From assembly GCA_003446735.1 (NCBI GenBank), contig DMCJ01000061.1:1-12510 (forward strand): a stretch of 12,510 nt of DNA, in the 5' to 3' direction. The notes beneath the pieces are model-generated. The model saw only the letters and a program-made list of their open reading frames with translations, made no database searches and was not told the DNA's origin. A program made the position numbers and the translations under genes. Positions 5,499 to 12,155 of this stretch are shown piece by piece (position 1 is the stretch's first letter; each line of letters opens with the position of its first letter). This DNA is from Lachnospiraceae bacterium. GTDB lineage: Bacteria; Bacillota; Clostridia; Lachnospirales; Lachnospiraceae.

Positions 5499-8049
5499 AT
5501 CCCTTTATAGCTTTTGCAAACAGCTCGATCACTTCATCATACATCTTAAGTATATCTTCGTGGACTTCATCCACTTTTTCCTTATCACTTTCCTTCGATG
5601 CATCTTCGGCCTTTTTGGATAGTTCGCTTAATTTAACGGCGCCTACCATCCGCGAAGAACTCTTAAGAGAATGAACGCGTATCCTGTAATTCTTCCAGTC
5701 TTCCTCATCATGGAATCTTTTTATCTCATCTTTGGCAGTTTCATATGTCTCCGAATAGATCTCGAGATTTTCCTTATCAAGCCTGTTTTTGACCGCTTCG
5801 GCATAATCCATCAGAGGCGAGGATTTAAGAAGCTCTATGGCTCTTAAAGTAAGTCCCGTGGTTTCATCGACAGCGGTTTCATCGACAGCGGTTTTATCGA
5901 CAGCCGTTTCATCGACAGCCGAAAGATCGTTTTCATTATCGGATGATGCGGCCGGATCTGTCACCTGAACGATCTTTCTCTCATCAAGCAGTTTCTTTAG
6001 CACTCTGTCGAGCTCTTTGATATCTATGGGTTTTGAAAGAAAATCGGCAAAACCTTTTTTCATGAACATATCCCTGACACCGTTTACGGCATTGGCCGTA
6101 AGAGCGACAACAGGAGTATTTCTGTTCCTGCCGTATCCGAATCTTATCTTTTCGGCGGTCTCCACCCCGTCCATTTCAGGCATCATATGGTCCATGAAAA
6201 TTATATCAAAGGGAGTGTTTTCGGCTATCTTGATGGCTTCAGATCCGCTTGGTGCCGTGCATATGGTCATTTCATAAACTTCCATGAGCCGGCTCTCTAC
6301 GCGAAGATTGATGGGATTGTCATCTACCAAAAGGACTTTTGCCAGGGGAGCCTTAAAAAGACCCGCAGGAGATGAGCTGTCCGCCATCTCGGTTACGTTC
6401 ATGCTGTTTAAGAATCCCGAGATCGAAAGGGTGTTTAACGGTTTGTATATTATCTTTTTGTCGTGGGGAAGTTCGTCTCTTAAATAATTATCCACGATAA
6501 GGACGATCTCGGTCTTGTCGGAAAGTGAATCAAAATAAGATCTGTTTTCCAGGAAGAATGAAGAATCCACAAAAATATGCGTAAATTCAAAGTCCTTTGG
6601 CATCTCGGAAAGGGAAGAGACGGATGAGGGGAGCTTTTTCATATTAAAGATATCGCACAGATTTGCGATGCTCTCATCATAGAGCTCGTTTATCCTGAGA
6701 TTAAGGCTCTCTGATTTAGTTATTATCGCTGCTTTCATACCTGTATTTCCGGCAGGGTCGACCATAGGACTTTTTTCGAGTATCTCGATCGGAGTCCTGA
6801 AGGTAAAGACGGATCCTTTTCCGTAGGTGCTTGTGGCACTGATATTTCCGCCCATAAGATCGGCGAGATTCTTGGATATGGCAAGACCTAATCCGGTTCC
6901 TTCGATAGCCCGGTTTCGCTTTCTGTCCACCTGTTCGAAACTCTGGAATATCTTTTCTAGGTTTTCTTCTTTTATTCCAATTCCGGTATCTTCGACCGAA
7001 ATTTCAAGGAAGGGAGATGTGGCTTTGTCGATCTCGATCTTTATGCAGACGCCGCCGGTCTGCGTATATTTTACCGCATTTGTGATCATGTTGACGGCTA
7101 TCTGTCTGATCCTGCCCATATCTCCCAAAAGCATGGACGGCATATCCTTATCAATGGAAACGATGAGCTCTATGTTTTTAGTTTTCTTTCTGGAAATAGC
7201 CACGTTGACTATGTCTTTTATCAGCAGAGAGGGGGAAAAGCTTTCTTTTACGATATCCATTTTCCCTGCTTCGATCTTGGATATATCAAGGATGTCATTT
7301 ATTATGAAAAGAAGATTGCGGCCGGCGTTCTGGATATCCAGGCAGTATTCCCTTACCTTTGTGCTAAGTCCTTCTTCGCGAAGGATCAGCTCGCAGAAAC
7401 CGAGGATCGAATTCATAGGTGTCCTTATCTCATGGCTGGTATTTGCCAGAAAGTCTGTCTTTGCTTCATTGGCAAAACGGGCTTCTTCGACCGCCATATC
7501 CTGCTTTATGCCTGCTCTTATGGCTTCGTACTGGGCAAGCGCACACATTATCATTTCGATAAGATACATCATGGGAAGACGCAGATAATACATCTCGGGG
7601 AACTGATATCCGAGATACCGAAGCGGCGTGCCCATGTAAACGGCGATCATTATAAAAAGGATGAAACAAAAGAGACTCCCGTAAAACAGGTTGAAAAAAT
7701 AAAAGACAATGGGGGGAGTTGCAAATATCAGAAATATACTGGTGCCGCCGGTACCTCCCGTGTAAAGGAAGAAGGCATAGGTAGACCAGTAAACGAAACA
7801 CTCGATAACTATGGGAATATGGACAAGGGCTTTATTGGGCTTATCCGAAAACCTGCTGACCGAAAGAAGTGCCAGGGCAAAAAGGGATGAAAAACAGCAT
7901 ACAAATGCAAATATTGCCACGGAGCTTTCACCGCGTCTTATATTGTCGAAACAAAGGTATGCATCATACAGAGCAAGTAAAGAGTACATGGTGACGACAC
8001 GCGGAAGATTGACCGCGAGATACTTTTTGTTTATATGAAATTTTTTCAT
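5497..8049 (-). CDS. Membrane hybrid sensor histidine kinase with receiver and HPt domains
   Basis: The protein has 850 residues. About six membrane segments lie within 15-175 with no recognisable periplasmic domain, so it probably senses through the membrane. A HisKA domain has phosphoacceptor His206 in the motif T-S-H-E-I-R-T-P. The ATPase domain has Asn320/Asn324 (N box), D-T-G-I-G-I at 354-359 and GTGLGL at 384-389. Residues about 437-545 look like a receiver fold that has lost its acidic pair but keeps K-P at 536-537. A full receiver follows (Asp576-577, phospho-Asp620, Thr651, Lys673). A linker with four AVDET/AVDKT repeats (711-730) leads to a C-terminal HPt domain with His793 in H-S-L-K-S-S-S-R. 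All elements for His-Asp-His relay are present. The gene is second in an operon, 66 nt after the REC-HD-GYP-REC regulator, its likely target. Its ribosome binding site is an unusual run of six G, 5 nt before the ATG. Confidence 0.92.
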   Translation of the reverse strand: MKKFHINKKYLAVNLPRVVTMYSLLALYDAYLCFDNIRRGESSVAIFAFVCCFSSLFALALLSVSRFSDKPNKALVHIPIVIECFVYWSTYAFFLYTGGTGGTSIFLIFATPPIVFYFFNLFYGSLFCFILFIMIAVYMGTPLRYLGYQFPEMYYLRLPMMYLIEMIMCALAQYEAIRAGIKQDMAVEEARFANEAKTDFLANTSHEIRTPMNSILGFCELILREEGLSTKVREYCLDIQNAGRNLLFIINDILDISKIEAGKMDIVKESFSPSLLIKDIVNVAISRKKTKNIELIVSIDKDMPSMLLGDMGRIRQIAVNMITNAVKYTQTGGVCIKIEIDKATSPFLEISVEDTGIGIKEENLEKIFQSFEQVDRKRNRAIEGTGLGLAISKNLADLMGGNISATSTYGKGSVFTFRTPIEILEKSPMVDPAGNTGMKAAIITKSESLNLRINELYDESIANLCDIFNMKKLPSSVSSLSEMPKDFEFTHIFVDSSFFLENRSYFDSLSDKTEIVLIVDNYLRDELPHDKKIIYKPLNTLSISGFLNSMNVTEMADSSSPAGLFKAPLAKVLLVDDNPINLRVESRLMEVYEMTICTAPSGSEAIKIAENTPFDIIFMDHMMPEMDGVETAEKIRFGYGRNRNTPVVALTANAVNGVRDMFMKKGFADFLSKPIDIKELDRVLKKLLDERKIVQVTDPAASSDNENDLSAVDETAVDKTAVDETAVDETTGLTLRAIELLKSSPLMDYAEAVKNRLDKENLEIYSETYETAKDEIKRFHDEEDWKNYRIRVHSLKSSSRMVGAVKLSELSKKAEDASKESDKEKVDEVHEDILKMYDEVIELFAKAIKG
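5861..5920 (-). repeat. Four tandem 15-bp repeats in the kinase gene (AVDET linker)
   Basis: Four adjacent 15-bp units differ at only two positions (GTTTCATCGACAGCG type on the plus strand, with C/T at position 5 and G/C at position 15). They keep the reading frame and encode AVDET, AVDKT, AVDET, AVDET between the receiver and the HPt domain. Unit number could vary by replication slippage without a frameshift, changing linker length. This is seen directly; the functional consequence is inferred. Confidence 0.9.
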
Positions 8050-8063
8050 AGATTCCCCCCGTT

Positions 8064-8112
8064 GTATCCCCAGATCTTTTTCCGGGTCTTATCCCCGGAT
8101 TTATCCCCGGAT
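8064..8112. repeat. TTATCCCCGGAT repeats in the spacer between regulator and kinase genes
   Basis: Two perfect abutting 12-bp copies of TTATCCCCGGAT lie at 8089-8100 and 8101-8112, and a third copy matching 10 of 12 (GTATCCCCAGAT) lies at 8064-8075. TCCGGG (8081-8086) can also pair with CCCGGA (8094-8099) across a 7-nt loop. In the operon transcript these read as ATCCGGGGATAA. Possible roles are an RNA element setting the ratio of kinase to regulator, a processing site, or protein-binding sites. They fill most of the 66-nt spacer just before the kinase ribosome binding site. Confidence 0.7.
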
Positions 8113-8115
8113 CAT

Positions 8116-9507
8116 TTACACACCCGAGTCTTTCCTGTGAAGGATGCCGTGAACGGTCTCACAGGTTATGGCTTCGTTGAGCGGCTTTGTAAGATAATCG
8201 TCGATATGCAGTTCATTTATCTTTTCGATCGTTTCGATGCTGCGATCTCCTGTCATCAGGATAACGGGCATATCATATTCTTTTCTTATATCTCCGAAGA
8301 ATTCAAAGCCGTCTTTTTCGGGCATTATAAGATCGAGAAGTATAAGGTCGACAGACTCGGCGGAGAGGATGTTTAGGGCTTCCTGTGTATTTACGGCGTC
8401 AAAAACATTTAATCCCTCGAAATCCTTAAGAACGCGCTTTACGTCCCGAAGCACGATCTTGTCATCGTCAACTACGAGAACGCTGTGGGTCTTGGCTTCC
8501 TGCTGGCGATGTTCGTAGGAAGGGTCCTCATCTATTATCTGAAGCATGATGTCGGCGATCGCGGGATCGAACTGAGAGCCTTTTCCGTTTGAGATCTCTT
8601 CCCTTATAACTGCCTGGGGAAGGACTTTTCTGTAACTTCTCTCGCTGGCCATCGCATCATATGCATCGGCAACCGCGATTATCCTTGCGATCTCGGGAAT
8701 GTTATCGCCCTCAAGCCCGTTGGGATAGCCGGTACCGTCATATCTTTCGTGGTGATATTTGGCTCCGTATGCGATGCGCTCGTCATTGTGAATGTCACGC
8801 AGGATATGGAAACCGCTGACAGAGTGTATCCGTATCGAATCAAATTCATCGTCCGTAAGCTTGCCGGGTTTGTTGATAACGCCCTCGGGTATACGGATCT
8901 TTCCGACATCATGAAGCAGGCCCGCATAATAGATGACCTGAAGATAGTCATCGTCCTTGCCCATACGCTCGGCGATCATGACAGCGTAATTGGCAACTCT
9001 CTGGGAGTGACCTGAGGTATATCTGTCTTTTGCGTCGATCGCGTTTGCTAAAGACTGAACGAAACGGGTAAACTGTTTTTCGTTTTCCTCGGTCTTTTTC
9101 TTAACTTCTTTTGCAAGATTTTTCTGAAGATGATTTAAGTCTATTATATGTCTTACACGGATCGTTAAGACTTCGGGGACAAAAGGCTTTTTGATAAAGT
9201 CAACTGCTCCTAAAGAAAGTCCCTTTGTCTCGGATTCTTCATTTTCATCTGCCGTGAGGAAGATGACCGGAGTCTCATTGTCGGGATCTGCATTTTCCCT
9301 GAACTTTGTCAGAGTTTCAAAACCGTCCATCTCCGGCATATTGATATCGAGAAGGACCAGGTCGGGATATCCGTTTTCCTTAACGTAATTAAGAAGAGCC
9401 TGCCCGGACTTAAGGGCTGTGACTCTCATATTGGCCCTGCTTAAGATATGTCCGGCCATTTTAAGATTGCTCGTATCGTCGTCAACAACTATTACCCAGT
9501 CTGCCAT
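8116..9507 (-). CDS. REC-HD-GYP-REC response regulator, putative c-di-GMP phosphodiesterase
   Basis: The protein has 463 residues. The first receiver (1-120) has Asp9-Asp10, phospho-Asp54, Thr85 and Lys107. A helical, probably coiled-coil linker (about 122-148) leads to the HD-GYP domain (about 148-330) with His199-Asp200 in LLHDVGK, the motif H-H-E-R-Y-D-G-T-G-Y-P at 252-262, and Asp281 in A-D-A-Y-D. This family hydrolyses c-di-GMP with a metal centre. A second complete receiver closes the protein (Asp347-348, phospho-Asp392, Thr419, Lys441). The start at 9507 is chosen because GAGG lies 8 nt upstream. An in-frame ATG at 9564 overlaps the -10 box and would lie outside the transcript. The gene is first in the operon with the hybrid kinase, whose HPt domain is its probable phosphodonor. 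It carries no DNA-binding domain, so output should be enzymatic. Confidence 0.92.
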   Translation of the reverse strand: MADWVIVVDDDTSNLKMAGHILSRANMRVTALKSGQALLNYVKENGYPDLVLLDINMPEMDGFETLTKFRENADPDNETPVIFLTADENEESETKGLSLGAVDFIKKPFVPEVLTIRVRHIIDLNHLQKNLAKEVKKKTEENEKQFTRFVQSLANAIDAKDRYTSGHSQRVANYAVMIAERMGKDDDYLQVIYYAGLLHDVGKIRIPEGVINKPGKLTDDEFDSIRIHSVSGFHILRDIHNDERIAYGAKYHHERYDGTGYPNGLEGDNIPEIARIIAVADAYDAMASERSYRKVLPQAVIREEISNGKGSQFDPAIADIMLQIIDEDPSYEHRQQEAKTHSVLVVDDDKIVLRDVKRVLKDFEGLNVFDAVNTQEALNILSAESVDLILLDLIMPEKDGFEFFGDIRKEYDMPVILMTGDRSIETIEKINELHIDDYLTKPLNEAITCETVHGILHRKDSGV

Positions 9508-9562
9508 TTTGATTTCCTCGTCTTTCTTATATGGTAGATTATAGATCACATAGTTATCTTTC

Positions 9563-9591
9563 ATTATACACTATGCTTAAGGGATTGTCAC
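9563..9591 (-). promoter_or_regulatory. Promoter for the regulator-kinase operon
   Basis: On the minus strand, GTGACA (9591-9586, 5/6) is followed by a 17-bp spacer and a perfect -10 TATAAT (9568-9563). Transcription should start near 9556, leaving a leader of about 49 nt before the ATG at 9507. The -35 box overlaps the -35 box of the divergent promoter. Confidence 0.8.
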
Positions 9592-9613
9592 ATGGCTTGA
9601 GATGATTTATAAT
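9585..9613 (+). promoter_or_regulatory. Promoter for the NhaC-family antiporter gene
   Basis: TTGTCA (9585-9590, 5/6) is followed by a 17-bp spacer and a perfect -10 TATAAT (9608-9613). The expected start near 9620 gives a leader of about 45 nt. This also rules out the in-frame ATG at 9602, which lies inside the promoter spacer. Confidence 0.8.
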
Positions 9614-9652
9614 TATATTTCAGGAAAATTTCAGAAAAAAATTTGCATTTTC

Positions 9653-9658
9653 AGGAGG
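9653..9658 (+). promoter_or_regulatory. Ribosome binding site that fixes the GTG start of the antiporter
   Basis: A perfect AGGAGG sits 6 nt before the GTG at 9665. The upstream ATG at 9602 has no such site and precedes the predicted transcription start. Confidence 0.85.
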
Positions 9659-9664
9659 TTTATA

Positions 9665-11212
9665 GTGTTTGAGAATACTTTTTGGTCACTTGTGCCCGCG
9701 ATAATCGCTATCGGACTGGCACTCATCACAAAAGAAGTATACTCGTCCCTCTTCATAGGAATTGTGGCGGGAGGACTTCTTTATTCCGGATTTTCCCTTA
9801 CCGGAACCATGGAGCATGTCTTTGTAAACGGGATGATAGCACAGCTTTCCGACGGATGGAATGTGGGTATCCTTATTTTCCTCGTCATTTTGGGAAGCAT
9901 GGTCATGATAATGAACCGGGCAGGAGGTTCGGCAGCTTTCGGAAGATGGTCGGTAACTCATATAAAGACAAAGACCGGCGCCCAGATGGCGACCATCTTA
10001 CTCGGAGTCCTTATCTTTATCGATGATTATTTCAACTGCCTGACCGTAGGATCCGTTATGAGGCCGCTTACGGACAAGCATAAGATATCAAGAGAGAAGC
10101 TGGCGTATCTGATAGATGCAACGGCTGCACCGGTCTGCATCATAGCTCCCATTTCTTCATGGGCTGCTGCAGTTACCGGATTTGTCGACGGAGCAAACGG
10201 ACTTACGCTTTTTGTCAGGGCTATCCCTTATAATTTCTATGCATTTCTCACCATCGCCATGATGCTCACGCTTACGTTCAGAAAGGCTGACTTCGGTCCC
10301 ATGAAGCTTGCCGAGATGAGCGGAAGATTAAACGGAGATGACGGCGAGATAAAAGAACAGCCCAGTATCACCGGGTCCCAGGATCAGCCTCATCCTCCGA
10401 TCTCGGGAAACGGAAAGGTCATCCACCTTATATTCCCGATAGTCGTACTTATAATAAGCTGTGTTATTGGAATGATATATACCGGCGGTTTCTTTGACGG
10501 AGAAAACTTTATCGATGCATTCTCCAATTCCGATGCTTCCGTAGGGCTTGTTTACGGTTCGATCGTCGCTCTCATAATTACGATAATCTTCATGATAGCT
10601 ACCAGGGTGCTCAAGTTCTCGGAATGCATGAACGCGATCCCCGAAGGCTTTAAGAGCATGGTCCCCGCGATATTGGTCCTTACTCTTGCATGGACATTAA
10701 AATCCATGACCGATTCGCTCGGCGCAAAGGAATATGTTGCATCACTTGTTGAGAATATGGCCGGAAACCACGCACTTATGAGCATGCTTCCCGCAATAGT
10801 ATTTGTTGTCGGAACATTCCTTGCATTTGCCACCGGAACAAGCTGGGGAACATTCGGCATCCTGATCCCGATCGTGGTAAATGTATTTAATGCGGATCTT
10901 AACAACGAGCTCATGATAATCGCCATCTCTGCATGTATGGCGGGAGCTGTCTGCGGAGATCACTGCTCACCCATATCCGACACGACGATAATGGCCAGTG
11001 CCGGAGCGCAGTGTAATCACATAAAGCACGTATCGACCCAGCTTCCTTATGCACTCATCGCAGCTGCGGTATCCTTCGTGGCTTATATAATCACCGGATT
11101 TGTAAGGAACTGGATCATCTGTCTTCCCATAGGAATAATCCTTATGGCAGTGACGGTCATCGTGCTTACTGATATCGGTAATAAGGAAAAAAGCGTTGCA
11201 GCGAAAGAATAG
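9665..11212 (+). CDS. Na+/H+ antiporter NhaC family membrane protein
   Basis: The protein has 515 residues from a GTG start, with roughly eleven or twelve membrane segments. Family-typical motifs are I-D-D-Y-F-N-C at 119-125, A-T-G-T-S-W-G-T-F-G at 389-398, and GDHCSPISDTTIMASAGAQC (431-450) followed by N-H-I-K-H-V. A hydrophilic loop of about 45 residues near 207-251 (rich in D, E, Q, P) separates the two halves. NhaC-type carriers exchange Na+ for H+; some relatives exchange organic acids or transport amino acids, so the substrate is not settled. The gene has its own strong promoter, divergent from the signalling operon, and truA follows 32 bp later without a visible promoter or terminator, so the two are probably co-transcribed. 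Confidence 0.88.
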   Translation: MFENTFWSLVPAIIAIGLALITKEVYSSLFIGIVAGGLLYSGFSLTGTMEHVFVNGMIAQLSDGWNVGILIFLVILGSMVMIMNRAGGSAAFGRWSVTHIKTKTGAQMATILLGVLIFIDDYFNCLTVGSVMRPLTDKHKISREKLAYLIDATAAPVCIIAPISSWAAAVTGFVDGANGLTLFVRAIPYNFYAFLTIAMMLTLTFRKADFGPMKLAEMSGRLNGDDGEIKEQPSITGSQDQPHPPISGNGKVIHLIFPIVVLIISCVIGMIYTGGFFDGENFIDAFSNSDASVGLVYGSIVALIITIIFMIATRVLKFSECMNAIPEGFKSMVPAILVLTLAWTLKSMTDSLGAKEYVASLVENMAGNHALMSMLPAIVFVVGTFLAFATGTSWGTFGILIPIVVNVFNADLNNELMIIAISACMAGAVCGDHCSPISDTTIMASAGAQCNHIKHVSTQLPYALIAAAVSFVAYIITGFVRNWIICLPIGIILMAVTVIVLTDIGNKEKSVAAKE

Positions 11213-11240
11213 TTTTTTGAGAACATTTTTTTGAGAACGG
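11213..11240 (+). repeat. Tandem TTTTTTGAGAAC repeat between antiporter gene and truA
   Basis: TTTTTTGAGAAC occurs at 11213-11224 and 11227-11238, a 14-bp period starting directly after the TAG stop. It occupies almost the whole gap to truA. Each unit carries GAGA, the only purine-rich candidate ribosome binding sequence in front of truA, and both are weak. Confidence 0.75.
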
Positions 11241-11244
11241 TTTT

Positions 11245-11994
11245 ATGCGTATACTTTTAAAGGTTGCTTATGACGGGACTGCCTATCACGGATGGCAGTC
11301 CCAGAATAATGGTATAACAATAGAAGAAACTCTTAATAAAGCGATATCCGATCTTTGCAGTGAAGAGATATCCGTTATAGGAGCCAGCCGTACGGATGCG
11401 GGTGTGCATGCGCTTTGCAATTACGCGGTATTTGATACCTCTTTTAAGATCGCTCCGGAGAAGGCGGCCATGGCGATAAATGCCAGGCTCCCCGAAGATA
11501 TCAGGGTCTTATCTTCGGTAAAGGTTGACGATGACTTTCATCCGAGAAAGCAGAATACGGTCAAGACTTATGAGTACTGTATCTTTCGCGGAAAGATAGA
11601 AAATCCGATCGGAAGGAACTATGCGCATTTTGTTTATGACAGGCTGGATGTGGATGCGATGAGGGCCGGCGCTTCATATCTTATAGGGCGTCATGATTTC
11701 AAGAGCTTTTGCACGGAGAATCCACAGGTAAAGTCCACAGTAAGGACGATATATTCTCTCGATATCATAGAAGACGGACCTTATCTTTATTTCGAAGTTA
11801 CCGGCGGAGGATTCCTGTTCCATATGGTCAGGATAATAGTCGGAACGCTCCTTGAAGTCGGAAGAGGTAAGATAAACCCCGATGACATAAAGACGATACT
11901 TGATGCTGCTGACAGACAGGCAGCAGGACCTACTGCTCCGGCCAGGGGCCTTATGCTCAAAGAGTTTGAATTTACTGATGAAGTTTTTTCTTGA
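11245..11994 (+). CDS. truA: tRNA pseudouridine synthase A
   Basis: The protein has 249 residues, normal for TruA. The catalytic motif GASRTDAGVHAL (46-57) holds the nucleophile Asp51; the N-terminal K-V-A-Y-D-G-T-A-Y-H-G-W-Q (6-18) and the later GGGFLFHMVRIIVG segment are also characteristic. TruA isomerises uridines 38-40 in the anticodon arm of many tRNAs to pseudouridine, in the cytoplasm. The next gene is rplM, a common order in Firmicutes. The ATG has only a weak GAGAACGG sequence upstream, so expression may be low or partly coupled to translation of the antiporter gene 32 bp before. The TGA stop overlaps the -35 box of the rplM promoter. Confidence 0.96.
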   Translation: MRILLKVAYDGTAYHGWQSQNNGITIEETLNKAISDLCSEEISVIGASRTDAGVHALCNYAVFDTSFKIAPEKAAMAINARLPEDIRVLSSVKVDDDFHPRKQNTVKTYEYCIFRGKIENPIGRNYAHFVYDRLDVDAMRAGASYLIGRHDFKSFCTENPQVKSTVRTIYSLDIIEDGPYLYFEVTGGGFLFHMVRIIVGTLLEVGRGKINPDDIKTILDAADRQAAGPTAPARGLMLKEFEFTDEVFS

Positions 11995-12020
11995 CACTGC
12001 ATATTTCTTTGTTATATAAT
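11991..12020 (+). promoter_or_regulatory. Strong promoter for rplM
   Basis: Both boxes are perfect: TTGACA (11991-11996) and TATAAT (12015-12020), with an 18-bp spacer. The -35 box contains the truA stop codon (11992-11994). Transcription should start near 12027. A strong separate promoter fits the high demand for ribosomal protein. Confidence 0.85.
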
Positions 12021-12026
12021 TGTTGG

Positions 12027-12155
12027 GTGCGACGTAAGTGAGCATTCTCCATGCCCCGGAAATGCGATCCTTACCCGTTTTTGGCTCTTAATTCCGTTAG
12101 CCCCGGAAAGAGTCGGTTGCAGATGTATTGCTACAGTTTTGGAGGTAGAAGAAAC
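12027..12155 (+). promoter_or_regulatory. Structured leader of rplM, candidate ribosomal-protein autoregulatory element
   Basis: The leader of about 130 nt holds two hairpins. The first pairs GTAAG (12034-12038) with CTTAC (12070-12074), then, across an internal loop, GCATT (12042-12046) with AATGC (12061-12065). The second pairs GGCTCT (12083-12088) with AGAGTC (12109-12114, one G-U), then TTCCG (12092-12096) with CGGAA (12104-12108). Both contain the identical 10-mer GCCCCGGAAA at loop/3' arm (12053-12062 and 12100-12109). An L13 leader family is known in low-GC Gram-positives, but I cannot confirm that this matches it. The ribosome binding site GGAGGT (12141-12146) follows the second hairpin. 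Confidence 0.55.

Noticed and set aside
5861..5920. CRISPR-like short repeats
   Set aside because: The 15-bp units abut without spacers and are in frame inside a protein linker.
6827..7588. A 253-codon open frame on the plus strand opposite the kinase gene
   Set aside because: It lies wholly antisense to the HisKA and ATPase domains, which are strongly supported, and shows no recognisable motif. Long antisense frames are expected over such genes.
9508..9564. N-terminal extension of the REC-HD-GYP-REC protein to the ATG at 9564
   Set aside because: That ATG overlaps the TATAAT box of the gene's own promoter and has no ribosome binding site, while the ATG at 9507 has GAGG and starts directly at the receiver domain.
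9602..9664. N-terminal extension of the antiporter to the ATG at 9602
   Set aside because: It lies inside the promoter spacer, upstream of the predicted transcript start; AGGAGG points to the GTG at 9665.
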